Positions 8,622 to 16,297 are shown, counted from the first letter of the stretch. The stretch is 64,000 bases of DNA from Kapaibacterium sp044224925 (GCA_044224925.1 JBGAJM010000001.1:806001-870000); one strand, 5' to 3'. Notes: generated by a model from the letters alone, not told the origin. A program made the numbers and translations.

Positions 8622-8665
8622 GTTCGAATGTGACATTTCGACGTTGAGGGTCGTCGTTCGCCGGT

Positions 8666-9283
8666 TTAGATCGTGTTCACTTTGAACTTGATCGTGAACT
8701 TCACTTGACCGAGGACGTTCGTGGATGTTGCTGTGGTTCCGTCTTGGAACGTGCCGTAGGTGGACACGGTGCAGAAGCGCAGACGTGTCTTGATGAGGCC
8801 GATGGCGGCATTCACTTCGCTGCTCACAGGAATGGCATAACCCTTTCCGCTTGTGCCGGGAAGCATGAGATCCGACAGCTTCACGTTCGTGAACTCACCA
8901 AGCTTATACTGCTTCGTATCGCCGAATTCCGGCGGGAAGGTCAGGAAGAACGAGACCTTCGAGAATGTTGCGTTGGTCATGTTGACGGATGGGTTGGAGA
9001 ACACAGGGTTTTGGACCGTGTTCAGCAAGATCCACGCTTCGGACACCGAACCACCGTCGATCTTGTCCTTGTTGTCCATCACGTCTTTGTTCGTCGACAG
9101 ATCCTGACAATCCGAACTGGTCTTCGGAACGAAGTTGCCCGTGCCTGCGATCGGTACCGTGATCTCCACCGGTACGTCGATCTGTGTTGCCTTCGTAAGG
9201 GCATCACAACCATTGAGCATCATGGACAACGAAGCGCCAATGGAGATGGCCAGAATGCCGAACAGGTGTACTCTACGTTTCAT
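8666..9283 (-). CDS. predicted lipoprotein of unknown function
   Basis: The 205-residue protein starts with a lipoprotein signal peptide: MKRRVHLFGILAISIGASLS, then MMLNGC with Cys26 as the lipidation site. This fixes the start at the ATG at 9281-9283, preceded by GAGGGACCT. The mature part starts DALTKATQIDVPVEITVPIAG and is rich in beta-strand-like alternation with few charged runs, so it is probably an outer-membrane or periplasmic beta-sandwich. It has no motif I recognise. It is a single-gene unit with its own terminator. Confidence 0.8.
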   Translation of the reverse strand: MKRRVHLFGILAISIGASLSMMLNGCDALTKATQIDVPVEITVPIAGTGNFVPKTSSDCQDLSTNKDVMDNKDKIDGGSVSEAWILLNTVQNPVFSNPSVNMTNATFSKVSFFLTFPPEFGDTKQYKLGEFTNVKLSDLMLPGTSGKGYAIPVSSEVNAAIGLIKTRLRFCTVSTYGTFQDGTTATSTNVLGQVKFTIKFKVNTI

Positions 9284-9363
9284 AGGTCCCTCGGAATGAA
9301 AAAGTGGATACGGAACAACACTCAAAATATAGCCGTCGGGCCGTAGTTCCGCTATGATTTTTA

Positions 9364-10113
9364 TCAGAATTTCAAACGCTTGAACACACCTTCCGGCACG
9401 AGTCGCACAATGCGCATGATCCATTTCCAGAATCCAGGAACGTAGACCACGTCACGCCGCGCCTCCATGGCCTTGACGATTCGCTTGGCCACCGAGGCGG
9501 CCGAGGCAAAGAGGATGCCTTTCCGCACATGGGCCGTCATGGGCGTATCGACAAAGCCCGGCAGAATGGTCGTCACCTGCACGCCCGTATCCACCAATCG
9601 CGCCCGCAGGCCCGATGCATACGTCGTCACCGCCGCCTTTGCCGCCCCATAGGTATAGTTGGAACTCCGTCCACGCTCACCTGCCACACTGGAGATCACG
9701 CCGATCTCGCCGCCCTCCTGCCCTACCATCACCGTTGCATAGCGATGCATGAGCGAGATGGCACTGATGCCATTCGTGAGCAGTGCATCCATCGTCGCAT
9801 CCACACTTTCCTCGCATGCCTTCTGATCGGGCAACGTGCCATGGGCGATCAGCACGGCATCAATGAACTGCAACGTGGCCACGCTTGCATCCACGATGGC
9901 CTGATGTGCATCGCGTGCACGCAGGTCGGCCACCGACACAGCAACGTGCTGCGCACCGCGTGTGGTGAGGTCTTGCGCAATGGCGCGAAGATGTTCTTCG
10001 TTGCGACCGACGAGCACGAATCGCGCGCCGTTCTTGGCCCACAGTCGCGCGCATTCCTGCGCAATGGCCGACGTGGCGCCGATGATCACAATGGACTGAT
10101 ACGATGTCTTCAT
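9364..10113 (-). CDS. SDR reductase, DprE2-like (polyprenyl-phospho-2-keto-erythro-pentose reductase)
   Basis: The 249-residue short-chain dehydrogenase has an NAD(P) site IIGATSAIAQ near the N-terminus, a catalytic Ser at 141/142 (ISSVAG) and Tyr155-x3-Lys159 (YGAAK). The role is drawn from its partner: it overlaps the DprE1-like gene by four bases (ATGA), and in mycobacteria DprE1 plus DprE2 epimerise decaprenyl-phospho-ribose to decaprenyl-phospho-arabinose, DprE2 doing the second, reducing step. The ATG at 10111-10113 is chosen because the nucleotide fold starts directly after it. It is the last gene of the four-gene operon. An unrelated SDR function is possible on sequence alone. Confidence 0.82.
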   Translation of the reverse strand: MKTSYQSIVIIGATSAIAQECARLWAKNGARFVLVGRNEEHLRAIAQDLTTRGAQHVAVSVADLRARDAHQAIVDASVATLQFIDAVLIAHGTLPDQKACEESVDATMDALLTNGISAISLMHRYATVMVGQEGGEIGVISSVAGERGRSSNYTYGAAKAAVTTYASGLRARLVDTGVQVTTILPGFVDTPMTAHVRKGILFASAASVAKRIVKAMEARRDVVYVPGFWKWIMRIVRLVPEGVFKRLKF

Positions 10114-11438
10114 GGTTGAACTTTCGTGTGCACGCGCTGCCAAAAGGTGGACGTGCAATGAGGGTCGAGAAAGGCGGCAAGGCGCGAAGCCTCGGGATAC
10201 ATCGTGTGGAAATGTTCGGCCGACATGTGGGCATCCTTTGCCGGATAGATCCGTCCGCCAACATCGGCCACAATAGCATCGAGCGTATCGAGCATGCGCA
10301 TGAGCGGCACACCGTCGTTGCCGAAGTCGAGCGCAAGTGTGAGACCCGGACGTGGGAACGAGAGCAGTCCGGGCGACGGCTTGTCGCCGAACATCTTCAG
10401 CACAGCCAGGAACGACGCCATTCCCGCACGTTTGATCTCGGAGAGGATGTGATGCATCACCGATGCATCTCCGTCATACGGGATCACACATTGCCACTGC
10501 AAGAACCCACGCTTGCCATAGAGTTTGTTCCAACCTCCGACCACGTCGAGCGGATAGAAGAACGGATCGATGGATGTTCGAGTTCGCTTCGATCTGCTGA
10601 ACTGCTTGTGATAGTACAGCGTGTTGAATGCTTTGATGGATGTACGATTGAGCAGCCAATTCGGCGGCACAATTGGAACATCGAAAAGAACATTGGATCC
10701 TTGATTCTTGATCCTTGATTGTTCTTCAAAATTCCCTCGAATAAAACTCCCTTTCCCAATCGTCTTTCCACCCTGCGTGCAATCGATCCACGACACCGTG
10801 TATTCCCACGATGCATCGCTCTCGTCCATGAGTGCGATCATCTCGTCGAGCGAGCGTGCCTTGATCGATTCCACATCGAGCGTGGGTGCGCCGATGCGGA
10901 TGAGCTGGATCTCTGCCCACGAGATGATCCCCGTCAGGCCCAGTCCACCGATCGTTGCCGCAAACCACTCCGCATGCTGCGTTGGTGTGCACTCGCGCAC
11001 CGAGCCATCGCTGCGCACAAGTTCAAAGGCGCGCACATGCGAGCCGAACGTTCCGCGCAGATGATGGTTCTTGCCATGCACGTCGTTCGCAATAGCACCG
11101 CCAACGGTCACATACTTCGTGCCCGGTGTCACCGGCAGGAACCATCCATGCGGGACAACAAGGTCAATGATGGCAGCAAGGCTCACACCGGCCTCGCACC
11201 GAAGCACGCCCGTTGCCGGATCGAAGGAAATGAATCGGTCGAGATGGGAAGTGACGATGAGCGTGCCATCGTTGTTCAGGCAGACATCGCCATAGCTTCT
11301 GCCCAGACCGTAGGCAAGCACACGTGTGCTCGAGCGCATGGCATCGGCGATCTGCGTGCGCCATGCAAGCGTGATCACATCGTGGGGAGTACTGGCAGGA
11401 AACCGACCCCAACTCTCGGGTGCAGGTGTCGTGCTCAC
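10110..11438 (-). CDS. FAD-linked oxidoreductase, DprE1-like (polyprenyl-phospho-ribose 2-oxidase)
   Basis: The 442-residue protein carries an N-terminal FAD-binding 4 domain (GLGRSYGDVCLN) and a C-terminal ALO-like domain with SFLAVLKMFGD, LSFPRPGLTLALDF and YPAKDAHMSAEHFHTMYP, closely tracking mycobacterial DprE1. DprE1 oxidises the 2-hydroxyl of polyprenyl-phospho-ribose. The active-site Lys is kept (Lys401), while the residue matching the benzothiazinone-reactive Cys387 of M. tuberculosis is Ala369. The start is a GTG at 11438 overlapping the upstream stop (GTGA); the stop overlaps the SDR gene. About residues 240-248 (QSRIKNQGS) are encoded by a 26-bp copy of an interspersed repeat. Confidence 0.88.
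   Translation of the reverse strand: MSTTPAPESWGRFPASTPHDVITLAWRTQIADAMRSSTRVLAYGLGRSYGDVCLNNDGTLIVTSHLDRFISFDPATGVLRCEAGVSLAAIIDLVVPHGWFLPVTPGTKYVTVGGAIANDVHGKNHHLRGTFGSHVRAFELVRSDGSVRECTPTQHAEWFAATIGGLGLTGIISWAEIQLIRIGAPTLDVESIKARSLDEMIALMDESDASWEYTVSWIDCTQGGKTIGKGSFIRGNFEEQSRIKNQGSNVLFDVPIVPPNWLLNRTSIKAFNTLYYHKQFSRSKRTRTSIDPFFYPLDVVGGWNKLYGKRGFLQWQCVIPYDGDASVMHHILSEIKRAGMASFLAVLKMFGDKPSPGLLSFPRPGLTLALDFGNDGVPLMRMLDTLDAIVADVGGRIYPAKDAHMSAEHFHTMYPEASRLAAFLDPHCTSTFWQRVHTKVQP
10695..10720. repeat. interspersed-repeat copy inside the dprE1-like gene
   Basis: Three tandem units of the TTGATTCTTGATCC type (complement AATCAAGGATC) sit in frame in the coding sequence. The same unit forms part of the intergenic composites at 1752-1776 and 16048-16080. 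Confidence 0.7.
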
Positions 11439-12853
11439 ACCGATGCCGCGATCACGATTCCAACAACGATGAGTCCTACCACGTAGCTCGCGCGATCGCG
11501 CACCGTGAAGAGGATCGGATCTTCATGCATGCCGCCACGATGGGCGATGAGCCACAGGCGTGTGATCCAGTAGACCATGCACGGCACCAACAACCAGAGG
11601 CGCAACGGGTGCAGGTAGAGGGCGCGCACTTCCGGACTGTTCACGTAGAGGGTGATGACGAGGATGGAGATGTAGCCGATGGCCGGACCCAACACGCGGA
11701 TCATTTCCGTGTCACCAATGGTGTATCCCCTTCCCGCCATGCTTGCCCGTTCCCGCCCTGCCATGTCGAGCAGTTCGGTGTAGCGCTTCAAGAACGCAAG
11801 CGAGGTGAAGAGGAACATCGAGAACATCAGCAACCATGGAGAGACCACAACATTCGCCGCTGCCGCACCGGCCTCGATGCGCAAGGTGTAGAGTCCTGCG
11901 AGTACGAGCACGTCGACGATCTCCATGCGCTTGAAGACGAACGTATAGAGCGTGGTGAGCACGGCATACGTGAGCAACCACAATGAGTACGCCAATGGCA
12001 ACACCGTCACACTTAACACGGCGGCAGCGCCGAAGAGCAGTGGTATGGCGCTCAGTGCGAAGGACAGCGGGATGCGACCACTTGCCATGGGTCGACGTTG
12101 CTTCGTGGGATGCGCGCGATCGCTTTCGATGTCCATCACATCGTTCAACACATACACGGCAGAGGCGCACAGACCGAACGTCAGGAAGGCCACAAAGACC
12201 TGCAGGAAGAGGGCGGGCTCTGCGAACTTGTGCGCAAGCAGCACGGGCATGAAGAGCAGGATGTTCTTCACCCACTGATGCAAACGAAGTTGTTTGGCCA
12301 CATCGCGCAGCGATGCTGTTGGTCGCATGAAGGTGCGCGTGACCGTGCCGGCCTTCTTCACGAGCGATCCGTTCGTACCGGCAACGAATGACTCTGTTGC
12401 GGCGGCCCAGATGGGCACGTCGGCAATGTTGTCGCCGATGTAGGCAAACGGTCCACCGGCATGTTGTCGGATCCGTTCCGCCTTCGTCGACCCTTTCAGA
12501 TTCACCGTTGATGATGTGGCAAGCACATCGGAGAACACCTGCACATGATCGGCAACGGCCTGTGCAATGCTGGAGTGTGCCGCCGTGGCAAGCACGATCG
12601 TACGTCCGCGTGCGCGTTGCTCGCGCAAGAAGGCCATCAGCTCTGTATCGTAGGGCAAGAGCTCGACGGCGATCGTTGCATGCGATGCCACATGGTCCTT
12701 GAAGGCGGCCTTGCCGCGCAGCAGGAGGAAGGGAAGGCGAAGAAGGAGGAGAGGGTCATTCCGAAGTGCGACAACGAGCGACTCCCATAGGGTGTCGGTC
12801 GCAACGAGCGTCCCGTCCAGGTCTACGTAGAGCGGGATGTTGGAATGGTCCAT
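11435..12853 (-). CDS. HAD phosphatase-UbiA prenyltransferase fusion (polyprenyl-phosphate phosphoribosyltransferase-like)
   Basis: This 472-residue protein joins two enzymes. Residues 1 to about 175 are a HAD phosphatase: DLDGT with Asp11/Asp13, TAAHSS and YIGDNIADVP. Residues from about 185 on are a UbiA-family membrane prenyltransferase with the motif NDVMDIESDRAHPTKQRRP at about 237-255, the version seen in decaprenyl-phosphate phosphoribosyltransferase (Rv3806c type), and many hydrophobic helices. The transferase would join PRPP to polyprenyl phosphate and the HAD domain would remove the 5-phosphate, giving the substrate for the DprE1-like oxidase next in the operon. The ATG at 12853 lies 8 bp after the branching-enzyme stop; a GTG at 12871 is an alternative. 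Confidence 0.88.
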   Translation of the reverse strand: MDHSNIPLYVDLDGTLVATDTLWESLVVALRNDPLLLLRLPFLLLRGKAAFKDHVASHATIAVELLPYDTELMAFLREQRARGRTIVLATAAHSSIAQAVADHVQVFSDVLATSSTVNLKGSTKAERIRQHAGGPFAYIGDNIADVPIWAAATESFVAGTNGSLVKKAGTVTRTFMRPTASLRDVAKQLRLHQWVKNILLFMPVLLAHKFAEPALFLQVFVAFLTFGLCASAVYVLNDVMDIESDRAHPTKQRRPMASGRIPLSFALSAIPLLFGAAAVLSVTVLPLAYSLWLLTYAVLTTLYTFVFKRMEIVDVLVLAGLYTLRIEAGAAAANVVVSPWLLMFSMFLFTSLAFLKRYTELLDMAGRERASMAGRGYTIGDTEMIRVLGPAIGYISILVITLYVNSPEVRALYLHPLRLWLLVPCMVYWITRLWLIAHRGGMHEDPILFTVRDRASYVVGLIVVGIVIAASV

Positions 12854-12861
12854 GTACAAAG

Positions 12862-14550
12862 TTACGACCACCAGTCGAGTTGCAGCTCCGCGAAGATCCC
12901 GTCACGTTTCTCGATCTCGGCAAGGGCCGTTTCGTCGTCGCTGGTGAGCGAGCCGCGCACCGAATACCGCTCCACCATGTCGCAGAGCTTGATGCAGTCG
13001 GCGGCATGACTATGGAAGCGCATCGTGGCATAGTCCTTGGCGCTGAACGTGCTGATCAGGAACTGCCAGTCGCTGGCCTGGGACAGCAGCAGCTCGCGCA
13101 TGGCGGCATTGATGATGCGCTCGGAAGTGGCATCGAGAAGCTGTGGCGGATGTTTGTCGAAGAGCATCGACATGCGATGTTCCAGCGCATACTCCCGCTC
13201 CCACGTCCACTGCGTTGCGGGATTCATCCACACATCATGGTGGGCATTCTCGCCCCATGACGATTCGGGAAGGGCGATCTCCATATCGGGTCGCACACGG
13301 TCGAGTTGCTCGGAGGCCGTCGACGTGTGAATGATGCCCGTTGCATGGATGCCGCGGAGCACTTCTTCGAGGAAGAGCGGACCTTCGTACCACCAATGTC
13401 CGAACAGTTCGGTGTCGAAGGGAAGGCACATGGTGGCAGGGCCCGAGGCATGCGACTCGCGATGCAGGAGCGCCACGGCCAGCGACTTCACGAAATGCTT
13501 TGCATGCACACGCGCCTTGTTCGCCGCCCACGTCGGATTGTAGAACTGCTTGTACTGCATGTCGGCCTTCACATCGGTCACCCGCCAATAGCGCATGGCC
13601 GAACGGAAGTACTTCTTGTGGAAGTCCAGATAGTCGGGGTCGCCGGGATAGCCGCTGTCGCCGCTCCACACCTGCATCGACATCGGAAGGTTGCGCGTGA
13701 AGCAGACGGCATTGTGTGCATGTGTCTCGGAGGTCACGCGGAACAGATCGTAGACGCTGCGCTCATCGAGTCGTGCGCGCGCGGCCCCATACGTTTCGTC
13801 GTAGTGGACACGTCCGCTTGGCGACTGCAATCCAACAGGTGATGCCTTCTCCAGCGCCGGCTCGTCGGTGACGAAGAAGTCAAGCTGTTCATCGAACAAC
13901 ACCTGTTCCACGCCGGCGCGCCATCGTGCCACGCTATAGGCTGCCACGGGCAGCAGCGTGCGCCACGGATAGGCAGGTCGGTAGGCGCATTCCGGCAACC
14001 AGATGCCGCGGGGAGCACGACCGAAATGTTTCGTGTAGTTGGCCTTGGCCAAGCGTACCTGCATGCGAACGCTGCGGTCTTCGGCAAGGAGCGGGAAATA
14101 GCCGTGGGTGGCGCCACACGTCATGATCTCGATCGCACCACGCTCTTGCAGATCGCGCAAGGCGGCCACGATGTTGCCATGATAGGCCTCGATGAAGCGA
14201 CGTGACCGAGCGCGATACCAATCGGCCCAGTACGTGCATAGATCGATCTGCTCTTGCGGTGCCCCATCCGTTCGCAGTTGCTCCACATCCCCTTCTGCCA
14301 GCACGGCATGGGCCTCGCAGTACTGCACGAAGATGTCGGCAAAGTCGGGATGCGTCAACTGCTCACACAACACGGGCGAAACATCGAACGTGATCCCGGG
14401 ACGGATCCCGTCCTCCATCAGGCGCTCACACATGTCCAGCAGCGGCACATAACACTCCGCCGTCGCCTCGCACAACCAGTCGCTCCCATGCGGCCACGCA
14501 CCGTGGTGGAGGACGTAGGGAAGGTGGGTGTGGAGGATGAAGAGAACCAT
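12862..14550 (-). CDS. GH57 1,4-alpha-glucan branching enzyme
   Basis: The 562-residue protein is a glycoside hydrolase of family 57 with a C-terminal DUF1957-like helical part. HTHLPYV opens the barrel; the nucleophile is Glu187 in WLPECAYRP and the acid/base is Asp379 in FDTELFGHWW. These fit the branching-enzyme subgroup (Thermus and Thermococcus type), which makes alpha-1,6 branches in glycogen-like polymers. The flexible loop segments and length also match. It is the first gene of the leftward operon, ahead of the polyprenyl-phospho-pentose genes; a direct metabolic link is not obvious. The ATG at 14548-14550 is the natural start since the family's HTHLPY lies eight residues in. Confidence 0.93.
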   Translation of the reverse strand: MVLFILHTHLPYVLHHGAWPHGSDWLCEATAECYVPLLDMCERLMEDGIRPGITFDVSPVLCEQLTHPDFADIFVQYCEAHAVLAEGDVEQLRTDGAPQEQIDLCTYWADWYRARSRRFIEAYHGNIVAALRDLQERGAIEIMTCGATHGYFPLLAEDRSVRMQVRLAKANYTKHFGRAPRGIWLPECAYRPAYPWRTLLPVAAYSVARWRAGVEQVLFDEQLDFFVTDEPALEKASPVGLQSPSGRVHYDETYGAARARLDERSVYDLFRVTSETHAHNAVCFTRNLPMSMQVWSGDSGYPGDPDYLDFHKKYFRSAMRYWRVTDVKADMQYKQFYNPTWAANKARVHAKHFVKSLAVALLHRESHASGPATMCLPFDTELFGHWWYEGPLFLEEVLRGIHATGIIHTSTASEQLDRVRPDMEIALPESSWGENAHHDVWMNPATQWTWEREYALEHRMSMLFDKHPPQLLDATSERIINAAMRELLLSQASDWQFLISTFSAKDYATMRFHSHAADCIKLCDMVERYSVRGSLTSDDETALAEIEKRDGIFAELQLDWWS

Positions 14551-14554
14551 GATT

Positions 14555-14594
14555 TGAAGTTACGAGTTACGAGTGACAAGTGACGAGTGACTCA
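14555..14594. repeat. short tandem repeat of the ACGAGTGACAAGT type
   Basis: Units GTTACGAGTTACGAGTGACA and AGTGACGAGTGAC fill the 53-bp gap between the branching-enzyme start and the next stop. The same unit occurs at 1652-1685. Confidence 0.7.
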
Positions 14595-14603
14595 CAAAAC
14601 CCA

Positions 14604-15116
14604 TCACTTTTTCACGAACAACACTGAATACATAGCTGAGGCTTTGAGTGCAAAGCCATGCGCAATGATCTTGGTGCCGTCGGGACACGTGGTGGTCCAG
14701 TATTCGTTCTCGCGGCCTTTCTCGCGCACAAAACCGCGCCCTGCCTCCTCATTCCATGCCTTTACCGCAGCGCTTGCCTCTTGTTCCGTTGCAAAGTACT
14801 CGATGTAGGAAACGGAGAACATGCCGTTCTTGAACGAAGCGGAAATGACGTACTTCGCAGAATCCATCGGTTGATCCTTCGACTTCCGACCAAACGCTGC
14901 CAGTAACATGTCACCTTTTCTCGCGATGGAATCCGGTTGGCCTGATCTCCGAAGACTCGTTTCAACCTCATCGATCGTCTTCCCCCAGGAAGCAGTGGAT
15001 AGATACCCAACACACGGCTTCATGGACATCAGATCCGTCACGATAGGATTCAGTTCACCCGCCACGCACGTCGAGGCGGAAAGAATGAGGAGCAACGCAA
15101 TTGCAGGTACCTTCAT
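14604..15116 (-). CDS. small exported protein of unknown function
   Basis: The 170-residue protein begins with a signal peptide (MKVPAIALLLILSASTCVAG), which decides the ATG at 15114-15116 over a start 33 bases upstream. The mature region has a helix-and-strand mixture, e.g. TASWGKTIDEVETSLRRSGQ, AKYVISASFKNGMFSVSYIE and EYWTTTCPDGTKIIAHGF. It contains two well-separated cysteines (Cys in KPCVGYL and in TTCPDG) that could form a disulphide in the periplasm. I do not recognise a family. Its upstream region is filled by the 11-bp tandem array. Confidence 0.7.
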   Translation of the reverse strand: MKVPAIALLLILSASTCVAGELNPIVTDLMSMKPCVGYLSTASWGKTIDEVETSLRRSGQPDSIARKGDMLLAAFGRKSKDQPMDSAKYVISASFKNGMFSVSYIEYFATEQEASAAVKAWNEEAGRGFVREKGRENEYWTTTCPDGTKIIAHGFALKASAMYSVLFVKK

Positions 15117-15157
15117 AGCATACTCAGGTTGTGGTAGGAACGACGTCATATTACCGC

Positions 15158-15290
15158 TTACTTCACTTATACTTCTTGTTTACTTCTTGTTTACTTCTCT
15201 TTTACTTCTCTTTTACTTCTCTTTTACTTCTCTTTTACTTCTCTTTTACTTCTTGTTTACTTCTCTTTTACTTCTCTTTTACTTCTCTTC
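15158..15290. repeat. 11-bp tandem repeat (TTACTTCTCTT)
   Basis: Ten or so contiguous units TTACTTCTCTT, with the variant TTACTTCTTGT in the first two and near position 15250, lie between the higA stop and the upstream side of the small exported gene. There are no spacers, so this is a minisatellite. On the strand of the flanking genes it is purine-rich (AAGAGAAGTAA). Confidence 0.9.
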
Positions 15291-15603
15291 ACGCCACTCC
15301 TCGCTTCCATGGCGTGATCTCCTCCACCTTCTTGGCGGACGGCGAGTGCATGGCATGATACAGGTCCCATGCCTGCTGAAGATTCAGCCAGAACTGGGCC
15401 TCCACTCCAAAGAAACGCTCCAGTCGGAGAGCCGTGTCGGGCGTCATATCCCGCTTCCCGTGGATCAGTTCATTGATTCGGGGATAGGAAACGCCAAGAC
15501 GCGATGCGAGATCCGCTTGTGTGAGCGCGAACGGCTTCAGAAACTCCTCCAAGAGAATCTCTCCCGGATGCGTTGGTTGTCTATGTGTGGGAATGCGAGA
15601 CAT
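15289..15603 (-). CDS. higA: HigA family antitoxin
   Basis: The 104-residue protein has the HigA/VapI helix-turn-helix: THPGEILLEEFLKP, then LTQADLASRLGVS and RINELIHGKR at about residues 27-50, followed by the typical RLERFFGVEAQFWLNLQ. Antitoxins of this type bind and neutralise the HigB ribonuclease and repress their own operon. The start ATG at 15603 lies 11 bp after the HigB stop, with AGGAAGGAAG as the ribosome binding site. The order toxin first, antitoxin second is the normal HigBA order. The stop lies at the edge of the 11-bp tandem repeat. Confidence 0.93.
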   Translation of the reverse strand: MSRIPTHRQPTHPGEILLEEFLKPFALTQADLASRLGVSYPRINELIHGKRDMTPDTALRLERFFGVEAQFWLNLQQAWDLYHAMHSPSAKKVEEITPWKRGVA

Positions 15604-15614
15604 GGTCTTCCTTC

Positions 15615-15908
15615 CTAATGATAGTCAACGATCTCGACGGCATGCAAGCCTTCGGATGTCCAGTTGAAACAAATGCGGTATTGCCCGTTCACGCGAATGC
15701 TATGCTGACCTCGACGATCACCACGCAGGCGCTCAAGCATATTTCCCGGCGGGATGCGCAAACTCTCAAGCGTGACGGTCGCAGCTGAAAGATCCAATTT
15801 CCGAACAGCCACAGGCCACAATGCAACGGGACAGACTTTTCGCGCCGCGCGCGAGTCCACACCGTTGAACACGTCCTCTGTTCCTCTGTTCGCGAATGTT
15901 TGGATCAT
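15615..15908 (-). CDS. higB: HigB/RelE family toxin
   Basis: The 97-residue protein matches HigB of the ParE/RelE superfamily: MIQTFANRGTEDVFNG at the start, a central RIPPGNMLERLRGDRRGQHS and the C-terminal strand pair VNGQYRICFNW and HAVEIVDYH. HigB toxins cut mRNA on the ribosome. The ATG at 15908 matches the usual MI.(S/T)F start; an upstream ATG would add ten unrelated residues. It is the first gene of the pair with HigA. Transcription should start at the palindromic operator just upstream, giving autoregulation. Confidence 0.9.
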   Translation of the reverse strand: MIQTFANRGTEDVFNGVDSRAARKVCPVALWPVAVRKLDLSAATVTLESLRIPPGNMLERLRGDRRGQHSIRVNGQYRICFNWTSEGLHAVEIVDYH

Positions 15909-15940
15909 AGCACAGAGATTGCCTCGTCGTTGGTTCAAGA

Positions 15941-15969
15941 CAAATATAACGCATAACGTTATACGTTAT
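15941..15969 (-). promoter_or_regulatory. higBA promoter and palindromic operator
   Basis: A 24-bp inverted repeat at 15946-15969 (half site ATAACG-n-ATAAC) is perfect except for one base pair. It overlaps TATATTTG on the minus strand (15948-15941), an exact TAnnTTTG -7 box, about 33 bp before the higB start. This is the expected place for HigA or HigBA binding. Confidence 0.7.
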
Positions 15970-16025
15970 TTTCCTCAGAGCGATTTGTCTGAAGAAAGCG
16001 ATTAGTGTAGGAGAGAGCAGAAGGG

Positions 16026-16250
16026 CAATACACAATACAGAATACAGAATCTAATCAAGGAATCAAGGAATCAAGGATCCCACGAAGTGTCCCATGCTAG
16101 TGTCCCACGCTAGTGTCCCACGAAGTGTCCCACGCTAGTGTCCCACGCTAGTGTCCCACGCTAGTGTCCCACGAAGTGTCCCACGAAGTGTCCCTCGCTA
16201 GTGTCCCACGCTAGTGTCCCACGCTAGTGTCCCACGAAGTGCTGCACTTA
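16026..16250. repeat. composite of short interspersed repeats with 12/13-bp tandem array (copy 2)
   Basis: In order: AATACAGAATACAGAATC (16029-16050), AATCAAGGAATCAAGGAATC (16053-16076), then about 12 contiguous units AGTGTCCCACGCT (13 bp) or AGTGTCCCACGA (12 bp) from about 16082 to 16240. The same three families in the same order appear inverted at 1690-1800. The whole 15970-16297 interval has no gene apart from this array and the tRNA terminator. Confidence 0.85.
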
Positions 16251-16256
16251 CACAAA

Positions 16257-16286
16257 GGCCACGCCGGAATATCTTCCAACGTGGCC
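16257..16286 (-). terminator. hairpin downstream of tRNA-His
   Basis: GGCCACG (16257-16263) pairs with CGTGGCC (16280-16286); with two G-U pairs and GGAA/TTCC the stem reaches 13 bp around a GATA loop. A weak T-rich run (TTTGTG) follows on the minus strand. Confidence 0.55.
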
Positions 16287-16297
16287 ATTGATGTTCT

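Noticed and set aside
9303..9363. Terminator after the DprE2-like gene
   Set aside because: Only a weak, interrupted ATAGC/GCTAT pairing followed by TTTTG; not convincing enough to list as a feature.
14908..15618. Hydrophobic open frame with LLLLFYFSFTS repeats over the 15158-15290 array
   Set aside because: The repeats are the translation of an 11-bp minisatellite in an intergenic region; the flanks are antisense to higA and the secreted-protein gene.
16078..16250. CRISPR array
   Set aside because: Units are 12-13 bp and contiguous with no spacers, and no cas genes are present. The same holds for 15158-15290.
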